Source: Tigriopus japonicus
Lineage: Eukaryota > Arthropoda > Copepoda > Harpacticoida > Harpacticidae
Direction: 5' to 3'
NCBI GenBank assembly: GCA_010645155.1
Contig: JAAGOF010000204.1
Span: 596,415-660,414 of the forward strand
Length of the DNA: 64,000 nt
Below are positions 1 through 14,030 of this stretch, one piece after another (positions within the stretch are counted from its first letter, which is position 1; each line of letters opens with the position of its first letter). The notes below the pieces were generated by a model that was not told the origin of the DNA, did no database searches, and worked only from the letters and a program-made list of their open reading frames with translations. Both the position numbers and the translations under genes were made by a program.

Positions 1-3000
1 GAATTTTGAGCCATTTATAATTGCTTGCAAATGTAACCTGAAATTAGCAACCTCTCCGAACATATCCCTGGTGATCATTATTGATTGGTTCATCTTATGT
101 TTCTTTTTAGTAAATGTACGTGAACAGAGTTCGCTAGGAGCCTCTCTTAATAAATACAGTGCCAGGAATAAGCCAAGGCAAGACAAGTCGGCCATCACCC
201 CTCTTTCCTCCTTCCCTAACACCAAGACCTCATTTGGACAGCTCTTTCAGATCCCAAATTGAAAAGACTGATTTTAAAAAAAAGATTTACAGCATATCCT
301 AGACACATGATGACATTGAGGGGAGTGGAAAACCATTAAGATCTCAAGCAAAGAATTACTGGGACGGAAATTCTAGAACAAATACCTAGCCTTAAGCGAT
401 GGAATGTGGACAGGTATATTTTGGATATGTAAAGTGAGAAATGAATTCATAATGAAAGTCCTGAGACCCTGATTTTGTATTGTCGTGAGTAATTGGTAAG
501 TAAACAATCAATAAAGATGATGTCAAATCTCCCCTCCAATTCGGTATGGTTTTGAGTCGTGCTGAAATTTATGGATCGGTTTACGTGTAATTGAGCAATT
601 CCAAGGGAAGCCATTCCAAAAGTTCATTCTCCACCCTCTTGGTTCAACGTGAATGAGGAGGGAAAGACGAGATGATTGTTTTTGACTCCTTTGAAAATCC
701 GTCTCTTTTCTCTCTCCTCCTCCTCGATGGTTGGTTGGGTGGTTGGGTGGCTCTCTTTTTCACTCCACCGAATTGGCATATGGCTTTTATGGAACAGAGG
801 ACACGCTTATGACTTCTCGAATTGGGAACATAGTGGATCTCGAGGACATGACCAGGACGAGAGCCAGCAGACGTAGACGATACAGAAGAGTTCCACAACC
901 AGAGAAGCGTAGGGGTCGAAAGTAAGACAATGATAACTTTGAACTTGGGATGGATTTGACGCCTTCAAAATTTATTGTAATAATTGATTTTACTGCAATA
1001 TCGTTAAAATCATTGGACACAGTTATCTAATTGAGTATAGTGTCCAGAGTATGGTAGGTAATCGATGTTAGTTTTATTATAGGAACGTCTTTTTATGTCC
1101 GTACTTCAATGTTGGGGCCCATGAATGGTGTTTCCTATTTGTCGTGTCGTTATTGAATCATTCAATGAATGTCACCATATTCATAATTCCATTCTTCAGC
1201 CCAAATGAGTACAATACATGTTGAAACAAACGAGTTTTTTTGTAAATAATTATCGAGTCACATCTCTTTTGTCGATCTCTTTGAACCAACGGAGCCTTAG
1301 AATGATGTTCTTCTGATGATCGAGGGAAATTTCAGCACACGCGCGACTCACGCGACAGAAAATCAGGAGAATCGAGGGAAAACGAATGAAAGATCATCTT
1401 TGGGTTATGGCTATGCGAGTGAATGAGAGAGACTGTTCCATATTGCTTGCTACAATAACGTGGGTCTCCTCTCATAGTGCATGGTGCTCAAGGGAACATC
1501 ATCATTTCGAGTAGGTCCTGTAAGTGGGACGAGGAACGCATGTGAGTCGTGTGGTTCTCCCATGCTGAATAGCTCTTAACGGCTCATCGGTTTTTTACTA
1601 CAGCTAATTTGGACAAAAAATAGGAACGGAAATCAGCGAACGAGCGTGCTCTCAAGATGGGAATTGTCATTGCAATCAAGGAAAAGAACGACGAAATGCG
1701 AAAAAGGGCGAATGTTCCTTTTGTTATGGGTGCACCCAGACATGTCTTCCAAAGGAATGGATATATTCTCTCTACTGGTATGGATAATTTAGGTAGTGAG
1801 TGTTGTGGACCAGTGCTCGGAAAGACCCGGGCGGGAAATCGAGGACGTCGTTTCGGATTGTGTACACAATTGAGTGGGATCCACAAGATCAATAGGATCG
1901 ACTGAAGAACGAACACGCACCCACCCACCCACTATGACAATAATACCTTACCGAAAGAGTTCTTTCATGGCTATTTTTGCCATTATTCTTAGCATTAGTA
2001 CAATTAGGTGGCAAATGCTTCGCTTGACATTTTGTGAGAGACCGAATTGGATTGTCTAAAATTTTGTACGTACGTACATATATTCGAAGCTATGCAATTT
2101 CCCTTCGAAGGGAGGTACTCGGCTGTTGGGAATCAAATAATTGTTTGCAACCATTTGTGAGTTCAGGCTAAAAAGTAATTGGATGCATCAAATAAATTTA
2201 GACAACGCCATATGATCAAGTGAATAAGTGAACATGTGCCGGGCTCAAACCGAATTAATCAGGCTTACCATGCATAACGAACAATGAAATGACAAATCCG
2301 GCTTGGCTGAAAGATAAAGTACTTACAGTCCCCATTTAAATTCGAGAAGATGGATAGAATTCTCAATTTGACGAAAACTCGTCGAGTCAATCAGGTTCTA
2401 AGAATCGTGTTTCTTTTCAGCTCACCTGTATCACCTTCTTGATCGCACATTTGGCCTCTCGCACATCATTCACAGGCCAATCAATTCAACATTAGGATCC
2501 GTCTCATGCCAATCCGCACGACGAGGAGTATTAGTAACGTTCGTTCTCAGCATCTGTGGACCACGTGAAGTAATAATGAAACAAAATTGCTCTAAATAAT
2601 GACGATGCTCTTCAAAAGTTGTGCCACAGGTGTGGGTTTTTTTATCTGATGACAATTTTTGAAATGATTCTTTGACACACACTCACCCGAGTTGATGAGG
2701 GCAAACTCGTGACACACGAAGATTTCAGGTCCGATTCACTGAAATCGTTGTCTAAAATGCGCCTTGTTTAGGGGAGAAATGATAATTTGAAAAACAACTC
2801 GGAATGAAACAGCTGGGATTTTAGTACAGTGTCCGGATAAAATAGAGAAACTGAATAAATGATGAAATTCAGTTGCTTCAAGGGTGAAAAAAAGATTGAC
2901 AAGACTTTGCAATGATGCTGACACAAGTAGGTGTTCACAACAAAGGCAATAATCCTCTGAATGGCTGCTTCTGACACTCAAAATGAACGTCAATAGATGG

Positions 3001-6000
3001 TTATACCCATGAAATGAATCTGTGGCACAATCCCATGAATGAAATTGTCATACCGCGATAGATAGAGACCACTAAACACACAGTGCAAAGGCTCCTTACA
3101 AAGTGCTTCTGAGAGCTGCTTGATCTGAGCTTTCCTCCCTTTGAGAATTCATCCAAGCCCATCGAGCAGTCGTAAATGAGCCAATTCAGGGGGAAAGACC
3201 CCCATGGGAACCTGCCCTATTAATCGTTGGGGGCCTTATGGGAAACAGAGCATCACGAGTCAGTCGGGAATAGTTAGTCAATCATTCATTCATCCATCCT
3301 AGAAGAGTGCACAGTCGGCTGAGCTCACAAGGAAAACTAAAAGTTGCCTCACACGCACACTAACAAAGCCACAGTCACTTTTGAACTAATGGCTCAATAA
3401 TATCGTGGATTGCCGTTCTCTTGAGGCTTCTTAGATTTTAGCCCACAGGATGATGGAAGGAACTATTTTGAAAGAGGCCCTTTCGTCACGATGAAATGGA
3501 GGTGAGGCAATCATCTTGGTCTTGCTTGCTCATGACGACACGTTTTGTCTCTAGGTCTCTCTTTTTTGATGGATCAATCGACTTGAAGTGCCTCAGTTCC
3601 TCCTCCTCCTCCTTGTCTTGCTTCTTGTTCTTGTTCTTCTACTTCTCTTGCTGCCCTAGCTCTCGTGTATGGGGTGATTGGTGGTTCTGATGTTGGTGCT
3701 AGCTAGCACTTTGATACCTGAACAGGTCGACTTTTATCGTCTCCGTCGTCTTCTCTTGGTTTTTTCATTCACCTATTTTGGTTGGCCATCCCCCCTAGTG
3801 GGTGACGAAACGAAGAAAATAACATGGATATGATTTCAGGAAGCTCGGAAAAATTGAAAGACCTTCATTAGAGAGTGCGGTAGAACATGGATCCCGCTCA
3901 TCATATTTGGTTTCGGCCGTGTCCTGAGTTTTAAATGTTATCAATAAGACAGAAAGAGAGATTCAAAGGATTTACCATGACTTGTATTAGTCACTGGTTG
4001 TGGTTGCCAGCCAGAGTTCTGTGTGTACACTTGCACAAGTAGTGGTACATGCACTTGGTTGATGTGTGTGTATGTGTGTGTTTGTACGGTTGTCTACGTA
4101 ACATGTAACGAGTCTTTTTCTTCGTCTTGGGTCTTGTGTGAAGCCTGGAGATTGGAGAGTGATTGCGCGAACGAACCCAGGAGTGCAAAGTCGAGCGGAA
4201 CGGATTGCCGTGCAATGATGGATGAGCCAAAGACAGAGCAGCGAAAGAAGAAGAAGAAGAAAAAAGGAAGAAGTAGCAATGGAAGCCAAATTGCATGTGG
4301 CTTCTTCTCCTTCTTCTTCTTGTAGATCGTCCCTAAGCTAGCAGACACAGCCCTTCAATGATGATCAGCACCATCAACATTTAAGCTTCTGTAAGTAGCA
4401 AGTACCAAACCCACCTTCTCATGAGTCCAAGAGAGACAGAGACAGAGAGAGAAAGACCACCGCAAAAACCTGAGCGATTTGTTTGCCACTCGCGTTGTAG
4501 ATCTTCTGAAGCGGATCTCAATCAGTCGTTGTGTCAAGGGGGGGTAGTAGCTAGGGTAGCAAGGTAGTAGGTAGGGCTTTGGTCTAGCCACAATAAGAGA
4601 GAAAGAGAGAGACAGTTCAAATGACCTCCTGACTTGATCCCTTGACTAATGCCACCGGGATCGAAATACTGCCTACCTCGAGTGTCAAGGCCTCATTGTC
4701 GTACTCGTTTTCTTCGCTCTCTCGCCGTGTCTCGCCTAGCATTTTGCCACCAAGTGTGAGGGAGAAATTTAGGCTGGATCCAGAACAAATCGACTTCTAA
4801 TTGGTCGACACCTTCCTCATCCAAGAGGAAAGACAAATTTGACAAGGTTTGATGACTCGAATCTCACACTCCTACAGACGGTTGAACCTACACACATACG
4901 TTCAGTACGTGTGTAGCTGGGGAAGCAATTATAACATGGGAACTTTTTTTGGGATCCCAACCAATTGCTTTAGGGTGTGTCGAAAGTTTGTAACTTGGAC
5001 TCTTTAAGACGACGACGAAGAAGACGAAGACGCATGATGATGGTGACGGTTTGACTCAATTGCCTCGTCATGCTAGCATCTAATCCCACCTTATTTACGT
5101 TCTTGGCCAAGGAATATGGTTTCCTCAACGCACGCACGAACAACAACTACTTCTACCTCTTTTACTTCTAATCATTGTCAATCAATGGAGCCAAATTTGC
5201 TTTTATCTAAGGTTCTCCTATTAAACTCCACGTGTCCTTTCGAACCGTTGGTCGTTGACCATGTAACGGACCTGGAATCACTTCAAAACGACTGTTGCGA
5301 ATTAATCACTTAAACCAATTCCAAAATGCCCGGTTTGTGCGATTGGCTGCAATTAAAATACCATCTAAAAGCAACTATTGTATTTGGGGGAAACTCTCGT
5401 ACGAATTTAGTACCGTGTTTAGTAGTCAAGTGGTGCCTCATCCGATATGCTCACAGCTCTGACAATACAAACTCACTCTGTCCATATCTAGTTTGGGATA
5501 TGTGTATGAGGGTGGTGGCTGCCTGGCTTCTCCGGTCTCTTGTGAATCTAACATGCAACTTTCCACCCTCGAGCTAATGCCTGAGGAGTGGTTTTTCAAG
5601 AGGTTTGTGGAGAGCCTCTCTCACCACCATAGGAAGTAGTATTCCTCCTCCTCGGTTGGTTCTCCTCACACCCACCAACTTCACCATCCAGTCATCACAT
5701 TTGAAAGTCTCGGAAGTGCCGAAGGGGCACACATGTACACAAACGTTTATCATCACGGAGCCCTATTACTGAGGTTTGTGCCGATGACAGCTTGGCGACG
5801 AATTCACTTACCACAGTAACTCCATGAGAACGGGGACTGTCAACCACTCGGGAGAAGGACAAGTCAGTACAGGACATCATCAAATCAAACCACCCACCCA
5901 CCCACGTATGAGTGTACTACGTATTTGGTACCAGCATTCCCAAATGCGGAAATGGAGATCGAGGAATCAGAAGCAGCTGGACCTCGTTATGTCATATGCA

Positions 6001-6639
6001 AGTACAAACTTTATGCAATCAGAGCTCGAGTGAGACGGTATGCTGTTATGGAAGGACTCCATTTGGATGAGGGTTGTGGTGGAACTCAAGTGGTTGATTC
6101 TGTTTGGATTGAGGGACAACTAGTCCCACTTTGGACGATGGCGCTTTCATTCAGTCCACTACCAACTAGTATACCGAAGGGACCATGTGTGTTGAAGGAA
6201 ACATTGAAGGGTACTACGTATCCAGCGAGATGAAGAGTCTCAATTGGCACTTCATTTGCTCTAACTCTCAGATTTTACCAAACAAGAATAACAACAACAG
6301 CAGCAACAGCACTAATAACATCAATCTAAATGCTTTCCCCTACTTCAATTGGAATGAATGTAGTGATAGATTGGAGAAGAGAGTGAGAGAGAAAGTTGAA
6401 TGCAGTTTAGGGATAACCAGGTCCGATGTTGAATATACGTAAATGTGTCATTTGTACGGTTGGATCCGTACAAAAGCGGACGATTTGATGACATTCCCCG
6501 CCTGCACTAATACAATACATTATCTCGATTACTCATGAATGTCAGTCACGTGTATTATTAGGGGAACTGGATGATGACCCGGGGATTCGGTAAAAGCACT
6601 CGCATCCGTTCTTATTCAAAGCCATGACATCCATTAAAG
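1..6639. other. Gene-free stretch, left end
   Basis: I see no supported gene on either strand. The open frames are short (mostly under 115 codons), lack recognisable domains and are biased by simple sequence such as Ser/His/Lys runs. Pyrimidine- and GAA/TTC-rich patches occur around 3590-3660 and 4220-4325, and a GTACGTACGTAC palindromic run lies near 2067. Distal exons or enhancers of an outside gene cannot be excluded. Confidence 0.5.
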
Positions 6640-6810
6640 GCCAGAAACCTCTTCAACTACTTTTGCCTCGAATACTATACGCCCTACTATTCCTTTCATT
6701 TGATATTCCTTCAGAAAGAGTATTTTCAAGCATTAGATCCAACAGTCAAAGCTAACTAAAAGAAATATCTCGCTAAGAGGTCATCTAATGGAATGGATGA
6801 AAGTACAATA
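6640..6810 (+). pseudogene. Decayed hAT-type transposase C-terminal fragment
   Basis: One frame starting near 6648 reads through a leucine-rich stretch into IPSERVFSSIRSN and then a stop at about 6756. A shift to another frame continues with LTKRNISLRGHLMEWM. This order matches the C-terminal dimerisation region of hAT transposases, where a motif of the PSERVFS type is followed by a TKRRxxLxxxxxxxL-type block. The frameshift and stop, and the lack of the rest of the transposase, mean it is dead. I identified it from the motif alone; no terminal repeats or target duplication were located. The most likely alternative is a chance match to a short motif, but two consecutive motif blocks in the right order make that less likely. 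Confidence 0.5.
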
Positions 6811-9800
6811 ACCCTTTTGATCATGCACACTCATCGCCCAATAATAGAGGATTCCGAGGTACTTCAATGGCCTGTATTAGAGAGAAAATCAAAGTTAGAT
6901 CATCCATTCCTCGATTCAAATTCTCTTCATCCGAGTCTGGGTAATCAAGATCCAAATATTATTGAGTTGTATGACGAAGACATACTCCCCATCACTATCA
7001 TACTAAGGTAGAAAAAAGATGTTCTGTTGTACGTTTGTTCGTTCTTCTTTGGTACTCGTGGCTCGTACGTCAATCAATTCTCAGGGGGAGGAAATCAGGA
7101 ATCATAATTGGAACCCACGTTGAACTTGAATTAGACCTAATTGCGAGCCTTGTGTGCAATGACGGTGATGATGGTGATGTCCTCCTGCTCCTCCTTCTTT
7201 TCTTTATTCTCTCTTTCTTTCTCTTTGGTTGGCAACTCCTCCTCTTCTTCTTCGTAGTCTCTGAGAGTATTCTATATTTTGCGGTCGTTCGTAGTTCATA
7301 CTCAAGCCCCTCTAGGAGAGGCTCCATTGGGGTCATACATTTAGTGGTCCCCACTGGCACTGCGAGTATGATAATTGATTTGTCAATACCCAAATCAAGA
7401 CTAAGGGGATACTTTCAAATGGACCCACCAACAAACAGCCAGCACTTGTCAGATTTATCGCCACATTTCTCGGATTGGGAACCACCAGAAGCCTTTTCAC
7501 ACACTCACTCACGAGATTCGCAAGTGCTTAGGAACAGAAAGAGTAGGTCTGCAACTTGCAAGTGCTGTCAAAGCCAGGCACAACTTGGGTCATATCCTCT
7601 AGAGCTCATGACCGTCCTCAGTACGTAGTGTAGTAAGTCACAAAATCTTGAGCTTTTCCTTATTGTGAGATTCGTTTGAACGGGCAAAAGCCGATGAGAT
7701 TCGCTTCCATTTGTTTTCCGCTTTCTTTTATTTAGAGCATCAGGCTTTCTCATTCTGATAACAGACATGTCCACAATTAGAAGAAAGGTGCTATTTATAC
7801 TTTTTTAGATGACATGTTTGGTCTGATCAAGCCCAGGAGGTGAGTGAGGGAGGGAGGAAGATGAGACCCACACCTCTAAACCTCTCTAAATCGGGTTGGT
7901 CTGTGAGTGACAGGTTGCACTCTATAGTGGAACCCCACGAGTCATACTAATGCCCTACCACCAAGTTGAACCACATGATGTCGTCGAACTTTCGAATAAT
8001 ACTGCACACTTAAGTGTTGTACCACTCGATTCGGTAGGTGGAAATCGTGGCGACAATCCAGTGTGAGGAGTGATCCAACAACAGCTCCACTAACACTCTC
8101 TTGCTGTAGTGTGGTAAGTAGTGAATTCTAAATCACGCACAGAGATGGATGATGATGCGTGGTGGAAGGATGGATGGATGGGTGGATAGATGGATGGATG
8201 GTTGAAGGGCGGAAGTGTCACATGAGTCGTTGTACTTATGTCATTCCCACTATACCTCAATCCTCGACTTGATGTGGCTGGAAGTCGAACAAGTCTGGAT
8301 GGTGAAGTTGGTTGGTTTTTCAATGATCCAATCCCTTCGCAGTCGTTCCCTAGCAATTTCTTCCGCTGGAACAGCTAGTCTGCACTCAAAGGATGGAAAG
8401 AAGGAGGGGATCAAATGAAAAAAAATCTGCTACCACTACAGAAAGAGTGTTGGGATGAAATTAAATGGAGAAGAACAAACCCCTTTAATCGGGTACTTTG
8501 CAACCACCCCAATGAGGCACAGACCCACCCCAATCCGGTCCAATTCAGTCAGTTAAGCAGATCCCTGTGGTTTTCGCCCGCGACAAGAAGGAAGGAGAGA
8601 AAGATCGGGAGCAGCAGCACCCTCAAAGACAAATCTGCTTATGACGAAATCCGGAGCAAAATCATACTCACGGAAATATAATCCCGCCATGGACGTTTGA
8701 TGACGTGACAGATTTTCAGAGCTTCCTTCTCAAATCTCAATACTCTTGCCGATTGCAACTTAGCCAAGATAGTCAGCTACCCAGTTATCAGGGGCAGCTC
8801 TCTCTCTTTCTCTCTATCTCTTTCTCCATTTCTCGATCCACCCAAAGCAACAAAGAAACCAGGTACTTATGGATTGCTGGTTGTTCCACTATCGCTGCCG
8901 TAGCCAAAACTCATGTTCAATGAGCTTAAGCATCGAGCACCGATGTTGATACTGTTGGTGTTCTCCTTCGATTTGGACCAAGACTCTCATAGTGGAGCTT
9001 TTACCACTGCATTAATGTTCTAGAACACCCGAGGAAAAGGAGCATTTGGTAAGAGCCCCTTTTGCCTATCATTCTCCTTCTCTGACTATACAGTATGTCG
9101 TATCTCCTTCGTCCAGCTGTTTTCATTCACACTGAACTCTAATCCGAGGGTCTGGATATAAGTCCAGATTTTTCCTCTTTTTCCACCGCCCAACAACCAT
9201 CAAGAACAGCGACAGCCTATGCATAATCCCGACTCTAATAAGTACCCACTGACTGGCATTAAGTCTACTCGAAAACGAGAGCAGTTTGCAAAAGAAGACG
9301 ACTGTTTATCAGATCAGTTTGACCTTGAACCAGACATTCATTCTGTTGGCACATCGATCAAGCTTTCCAAGTCTCGTTGGTTTCTTGATGGGGTTCGGTC
9401 CAATAATCGTTTCCTAATCGAGGTTCAGCTCCTTCGAGACACTCTACTGTATGGGGCCACAAATGATAGTCGATGCAGAGCTACTCATAGCATAGCGTAG
9501 TATACTCTAAACAGGGTTAATAGTCGGTGCACTGAGAAGTGACAGAGTAATTGGATTAGTTCAGCTCGGGTAGATCCTTCCTCAGTCCTCACTCAATCGG
9601 CATGCTGGCACAACAGTCCTCTTCGGTAGTATATGAACTGAGGGGGTGTCGTAAAAGACACTTGTAGGAACTGGCTAAATGGCATAAAGATCATTTAGAT
9701 AAGTGTGGAGAACAATTTACTCCCGAGCTCATGTCTTCCGTGCGCATTGCCTTCGCAAATCCACTCGATACAAGTGCAAATGCTCATAGTGTTGGAAGGA

Positions 9801-11613
9801 TCGACCATATTCACTGTGTTGCACATGCCATGTGGAAAGGTGGTGCTAAAGAGATCTCGTCACAAGGGCCATTACGAACCCACCAAACCAGAACGACCTT
9901 ATGGATTGTAATTCTTGGAATGAACATGTAATGTGGTGTTGGATTGCGGTGAGAAAAATCCGGAAGCTCAATGGATAGCTGATGTGCCATGGTTTCACAC
10001 CCTGCCATCACGTTGGCAACTCTAGCTAGTTACGAATCCAGGGAATCATTTTTCATATTCTTCAAGTCTTTAAGGCTCGACGCAGACTCTCCTCAAATGG
10101 CAAGTCAGAATGAGAGCCAGAGAAGAAAGAAAGAGAATCCTTTCCGGATGAACTCCTCCTCCTCCTTCCCCTCTTTGGTCGTCACATTTATAAAAAATGT
10201 AGCATTCCAGCCTTTGGCGCCAACGATAATTTGTTTTAGCTTATTTGAAAGTGTCAACAAGGCATCATATTTCGTTTTCTCTCGTTTCTCTGGACTGGAA
10301 TTCTGTTTTTTCCTCTTTCTCCTTCTCCCCCTTCCTTCCTTGTTCCCTTCACTACACACACAAGAGTGTAGTACGTACACACTGGGCATGAACGAAATTT
10401 TTTTCTAATACTCCTCCTCCAACTACAATACTATATCCACCATCACCATACTCGAGGTTCGGTCCTCTTTCTCGGGTGGTTGTATCTTCGTAGCCATGGA
10501 CCAGCATTCGTCGTTTGTTCGGTGTTGCCCAGATCCAAATTCTAAAGAATCTGAGCTCCACACCGTAGGCCGTACTATATAGTAGAATATGTGTGGAGTG
10601 TGTGTGGATGTGTGTAGAATGTCAGGATGTACAGTAGTAGGCTCAGAGTTGGAAGGGCGGAAGAGGCCGAGATTGGCAGCTCGACAGAGCAACTCAAAAT
10701 GAGGCACTCACTCACTCTCTCCAGCTCTTTCTTTCTTTCGATCTGTGTCTCCCACACACGACCGAGAATGCAAGGGGATCCTCAATCCACCCGGACAAGC
10801 CTGTTACGAACGTGAAAAGAAGGAAGAAAAAAGGTTCGCTAGGGAGCCGAAGAAAAGAGCTCAGGGAACAGAACGAGGCGCCGATGACGATGACGTCGAC
10901 AAAGACGACAACGGCCAAGAAAGGAACAAGAAGAGATGAAGACGAAGAGGAGAAGAAGGAGGGAAGGAGGGAGGGAGACCCCAGACATTCACTCTCTCTC
11001 TCTCTCCCACACACATCATACATCCCTCAACCATGATTCATCTCAATTCTATTCTATTCATCACTTGGAGAAGAGGGAATAAGCAAGGAGGGAGACGAGG
11101 GAAACTTGGAAGACGGGAACAACTTCAAGTATAAAACGCTGAAGGTGTATAAAGAACGGGGTTCATGTAACCTCGAAGACACACACGCTCAGAGTACATT
11201 GTTTTATCAAATCGCTGGAAGGAAACACCACAAACAGTTTTGGAAATTTTGCACAAAACATTCCGGACCCTACAAAAGTGGAATGGCCAGGTTTTTGGAT
11301 GTTTTTCAGCCGGTGTGTGTCGACCCAAAGGGATTCCTTTCACAGTAGGAGGATGGGCGTCACCAACATGAAGATTATGTTCCTGTTCTAATACGCGTTT
11401 TCGTCGCTCATTCGTGTACATTGGCACTCGCATTTCCACTTCATAGTTCGTCAGTTATCAACAACAGCAATAATATACTTTGTATGTACATAATAGGGAA
11501 AGAAACCTTTGGGGCTGGCTGTCCGCGAAGTTGTTCAATTGTTTCGAGTGCAAACATTCCAGAGCCGCACGTTTTTCTTTTTCGCCTCCAATCAAAGAGA
11601 AGCCCACGAAATG
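6811..11613. other. Gene-free stretch with simple repeats
   Basis: No gene is supported. A 197-codon open frame at 7035-7628 is leucine/phenylalanine-rich over a CTC/TTC tract and looks fortuitous. A GGAT-type microsatellite lies near 8167-8204. Purine-rich and pyrimidine-rich tracts occur at 10130-10340 and 10810-11010 and create long but compositionally biased open frames on both strands. Confidence 0.45.
8167..8204. repeat. GGAT microsatellite
   Basis: Imperfect tandem GGAT/GGATAGAT units interrupted by a GGGT unit. It belongs to the same class as the larger GATG array at 38508-38555. Confidence 0.8.
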
Positions 11614-11743
11614 ACTTGTACCACAAGGGATCATAAAATGTGACAGGCCATGTTGACCTTTGGCATTGCAATAATTGGGCCTCCTATATCAGGTATCATT
11701 TCAAAAAAGGGATGTTTTACAATTGAACAATACATTTGAGGCG
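11614..11743. repeat. Left copy of the duplicated gap flank
   Basis: This 130-bp segment directly left of the N run recurs almost perfectly as the first 129 bp right of the run (11847-11975). The only differences I see are one substitution near the start (acttgtacc versus acttttacc) and one fewer A in an A-run. Flanks this similar suggest one locus represented twice, not a biological tandem repeat. Confidence 0.9.
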
Positions 11744-11846
11744 NNNNNNNNNNNNNNNNNNNNNNNNNNNNNNNNNNNNNNNNNNNNNNNNNNNNNNNNN
11801 NNNNNNNNNNNNNNNNNNNNNNNNNNNNNNNNNNNNNNNNNNNNNN
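11744..11846. other. Assembly gap (103 N)
   Basis: A run of N. Because both sides carry the same 130-bp sequence, the gap is probably spurious, and the true sequence is likely a single copy with no missing bases. Confidence 0.95.
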
Positions 11847-11975
11847 ACTTTTACCACAAGGGATCATAAAATGTGACAGGCCATGTTGACCTTTGGCATT
11901 GCAATAATTGGGCCTCCTATATCAGGTATCATTTCAAAAAGGGATGTTTTACAATTGAACAATACATTTGAGGCG
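11847..11975. repeat. Right copy of the duplicated gap flank
   Basis: Near-identical to 11614-11743, beginning immediately after the gap and ending at the same gcg that ends the left copy. See the left copy for the differences. Confidence 0.9.
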
Positions 11976-13654
11976 TGAGATAATGGTTAGTGAGCAACGA
12001 GTCTGGTCAATGTTGATCCCATTTCAAGCCCGTGCATAGTGAGTAGTCTTGTGTTGTCAGTGTCTATATGTGTCTTGGCACAAAGGAAGATCATTCATGT
12101 GGGAAAGTGTTTAAATTTTCATTGAATCTTTCAAAAAGGTAAAAAAGCTCAATTAGGGCCCATTGACAAGAGGGCTATTGTTTTACAAAAATCCTTTTAG
12201 GGAATCCTCTTCACCGTTGCCTTCGTTGTCGTTGTCGTTGTTGTTGGGTCTGGTGGTTCCTTAAAAGGCACCAAGAGGGTTCTTCTTCGTTCTTCTTCGT
12301 TCTTCGTCTTCATCCACTTCTACTAATTCTTTTGAAGAAGCATTCTTCCTTTTCAAAAGGAAAGTTATGTTGCCATAGCGAAGGCATTCATTAGCCTTGC
12401 CACAAAATCAATTCAAATGTAGAGCTCTTAACAAGTGGTAAGTGGTCGTGGTGGGTATGGTTGTTATTATCATTATTAGTGGTGGTAATAAGACTGCCAC
12501 AATGCACTCACTGCCCGGTGGAGTGGCCTTAAAAGCAAATTATTGGCTAGAGCGAGAACAGGCATTATTATGAGCAACAGTTTTTTTAACAGCGCCTTCC
12601 CTCTATCTTTCTTTCTCACCATCCGGGAAAAAATCTAGGTTGGCGCAGGTCTCACTCCGTGATGATCTCCTCACCAAAGTCCTAAAGACGGTCAAGACGG
12701 AGCCTAGTAGCAAACTTTATTTTCCTTGGGCTAAGAGGCCCAAAAACCCAGCCCAGCCCACGTTCTTCCAAATTTGCCGACCGTCTCGTTGTTTCTGAAG
12801 CTCTCTCAAGAAATCAAGCTCGATCCAACTATGGATCGCCCCTGGCTGCAGCTACTCCTCCTGCTGATTTGGCTGCCATTCGTCCATGTGAGTGAGTGCG
12901 CATGTGTAGTACTGGCACCTTCTCTCTCACACACACACTCACTCTCGTCTCGAGAAAGAGAAGGAACGGACGAAGCAGGGCAGAAGGCAATGCCAAAGAA
13001 GCCAAAGGCGAAGGAGGGATGAAGAGCCAGAGAGCGAGGCGACACGGAAAAAAGGGTCCTCTTCGGGAAATGATGATGTCTTGGCGAGTGCGCAGAAACA
13101 AAAGGCGAAGATTTTAATTCCACGACGAGCATTGGTCGAGGCCGAGTCACGTGACCAGCGCTTCCTAAGGCGAATGCGGAAAGGCCGTTTTTGCTACCGC
13201 GGACGCAGCAGTTCAGACCAAAAAAAGTCACGGCACGTAGAACAGACCGACTGAGAAATAATTTTGAGTGGGGAAGTGGAACAAAAAAGTTTCCACTTTT
13301 ATGTCGGATTTCCTTGGAGAAAAAGCGAAAAGTTCAAGTTTCGCCAAAGTGTGATGGCAAATATGACAAACGTGTATCCAGGCATCCAAAGGCAGACCTG
13401 ATAAATTAGGCTCATAAAACTCTTGGGGGTATGCCAGTATTTGGGAATAGGCCACCTTTAAGACACGGAAAATGCAACACTGCAGGATCAATTTTATGAA
13501 TGTTTACTACCTTATTTTAAGATTCAGCTACATTTATCATTTTGCTTACCAAATGTTTTAGTTCAACTACCATGCACCTCAATTCCAATCAAGCAGGTCT
13601 GATAATTTTAAATTTGATGTTAGATTAACCACAAGTCACTTAACACATCACATT

Positions 13655-13715
13655 CAATAAGGCAGTTGGTAGGCTCCCAAAGTTCCCAGGTTCGATTCTC
13701 CTTCTTGCCCTTTCT
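13655..13715 (+). other. tRNA-like (possible SINE head) fragment
   Basis: A segment resembling a tRNA D-arm / pol III A box (ggcagttggtaggc, from about 13660) is followed about 20 bp later by ggttcgattc, a close match to the pol III B box and T-loop. The predicted acceptor ends do not pair, and the anticodon region is too short for an intact tRNA. A decayed tRNA or a tRNA-derived SINE head is more likely than a functional gene. Confidence 0.35.
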
Positions 13716-13845
13716 CAGGAAATTATCAGACACAAAATGTCACTAAAAGAATAAGAATAAGCCGGACATTGCACTTGACATTGTTTATTGTCATGTGTTT
13801 TAAAAGGGAATAAGTTTGTACTGCCATGAAACGTAATGAAAGCCT

Positions 13846-14030
13846 TTTCGGTCGAAATTTCGGTTATCCGAAACCGACAACAAAAATGTACTAGAAAGAG
13901 ACTGCAGTACATTTTTCCTGCTCAAAAACCTATAAAACAGATTTGCTTTCAAATTCAAATAATTTAATTAGCCCCTCTTTTCCGAGGTATTTCAAGGTTT
14001 CGGTATCGGTTAAGGCCTTTTTCGGCCTAA
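13846..14030. repeat. CCGAAA/TTCGG-rich repeat
   Basis: Contains several closely spaced TTCGG or CCGAAA motifs in both orientations at its two ends (around 13846-13880 and 13998-14026), with an AT-rich middle. The same motif family fills the element at 58718-59369. This looks like a degenerate transposon remnant with sub-terminal repeats. The class is uncertain. Confidence 0.4.

Noticed and set aside
7035..7628. 197-codon plus-strand open frame
   Set aside because: Driven by a CTC/TTC tract giving Leu/Phe runs; no domain.
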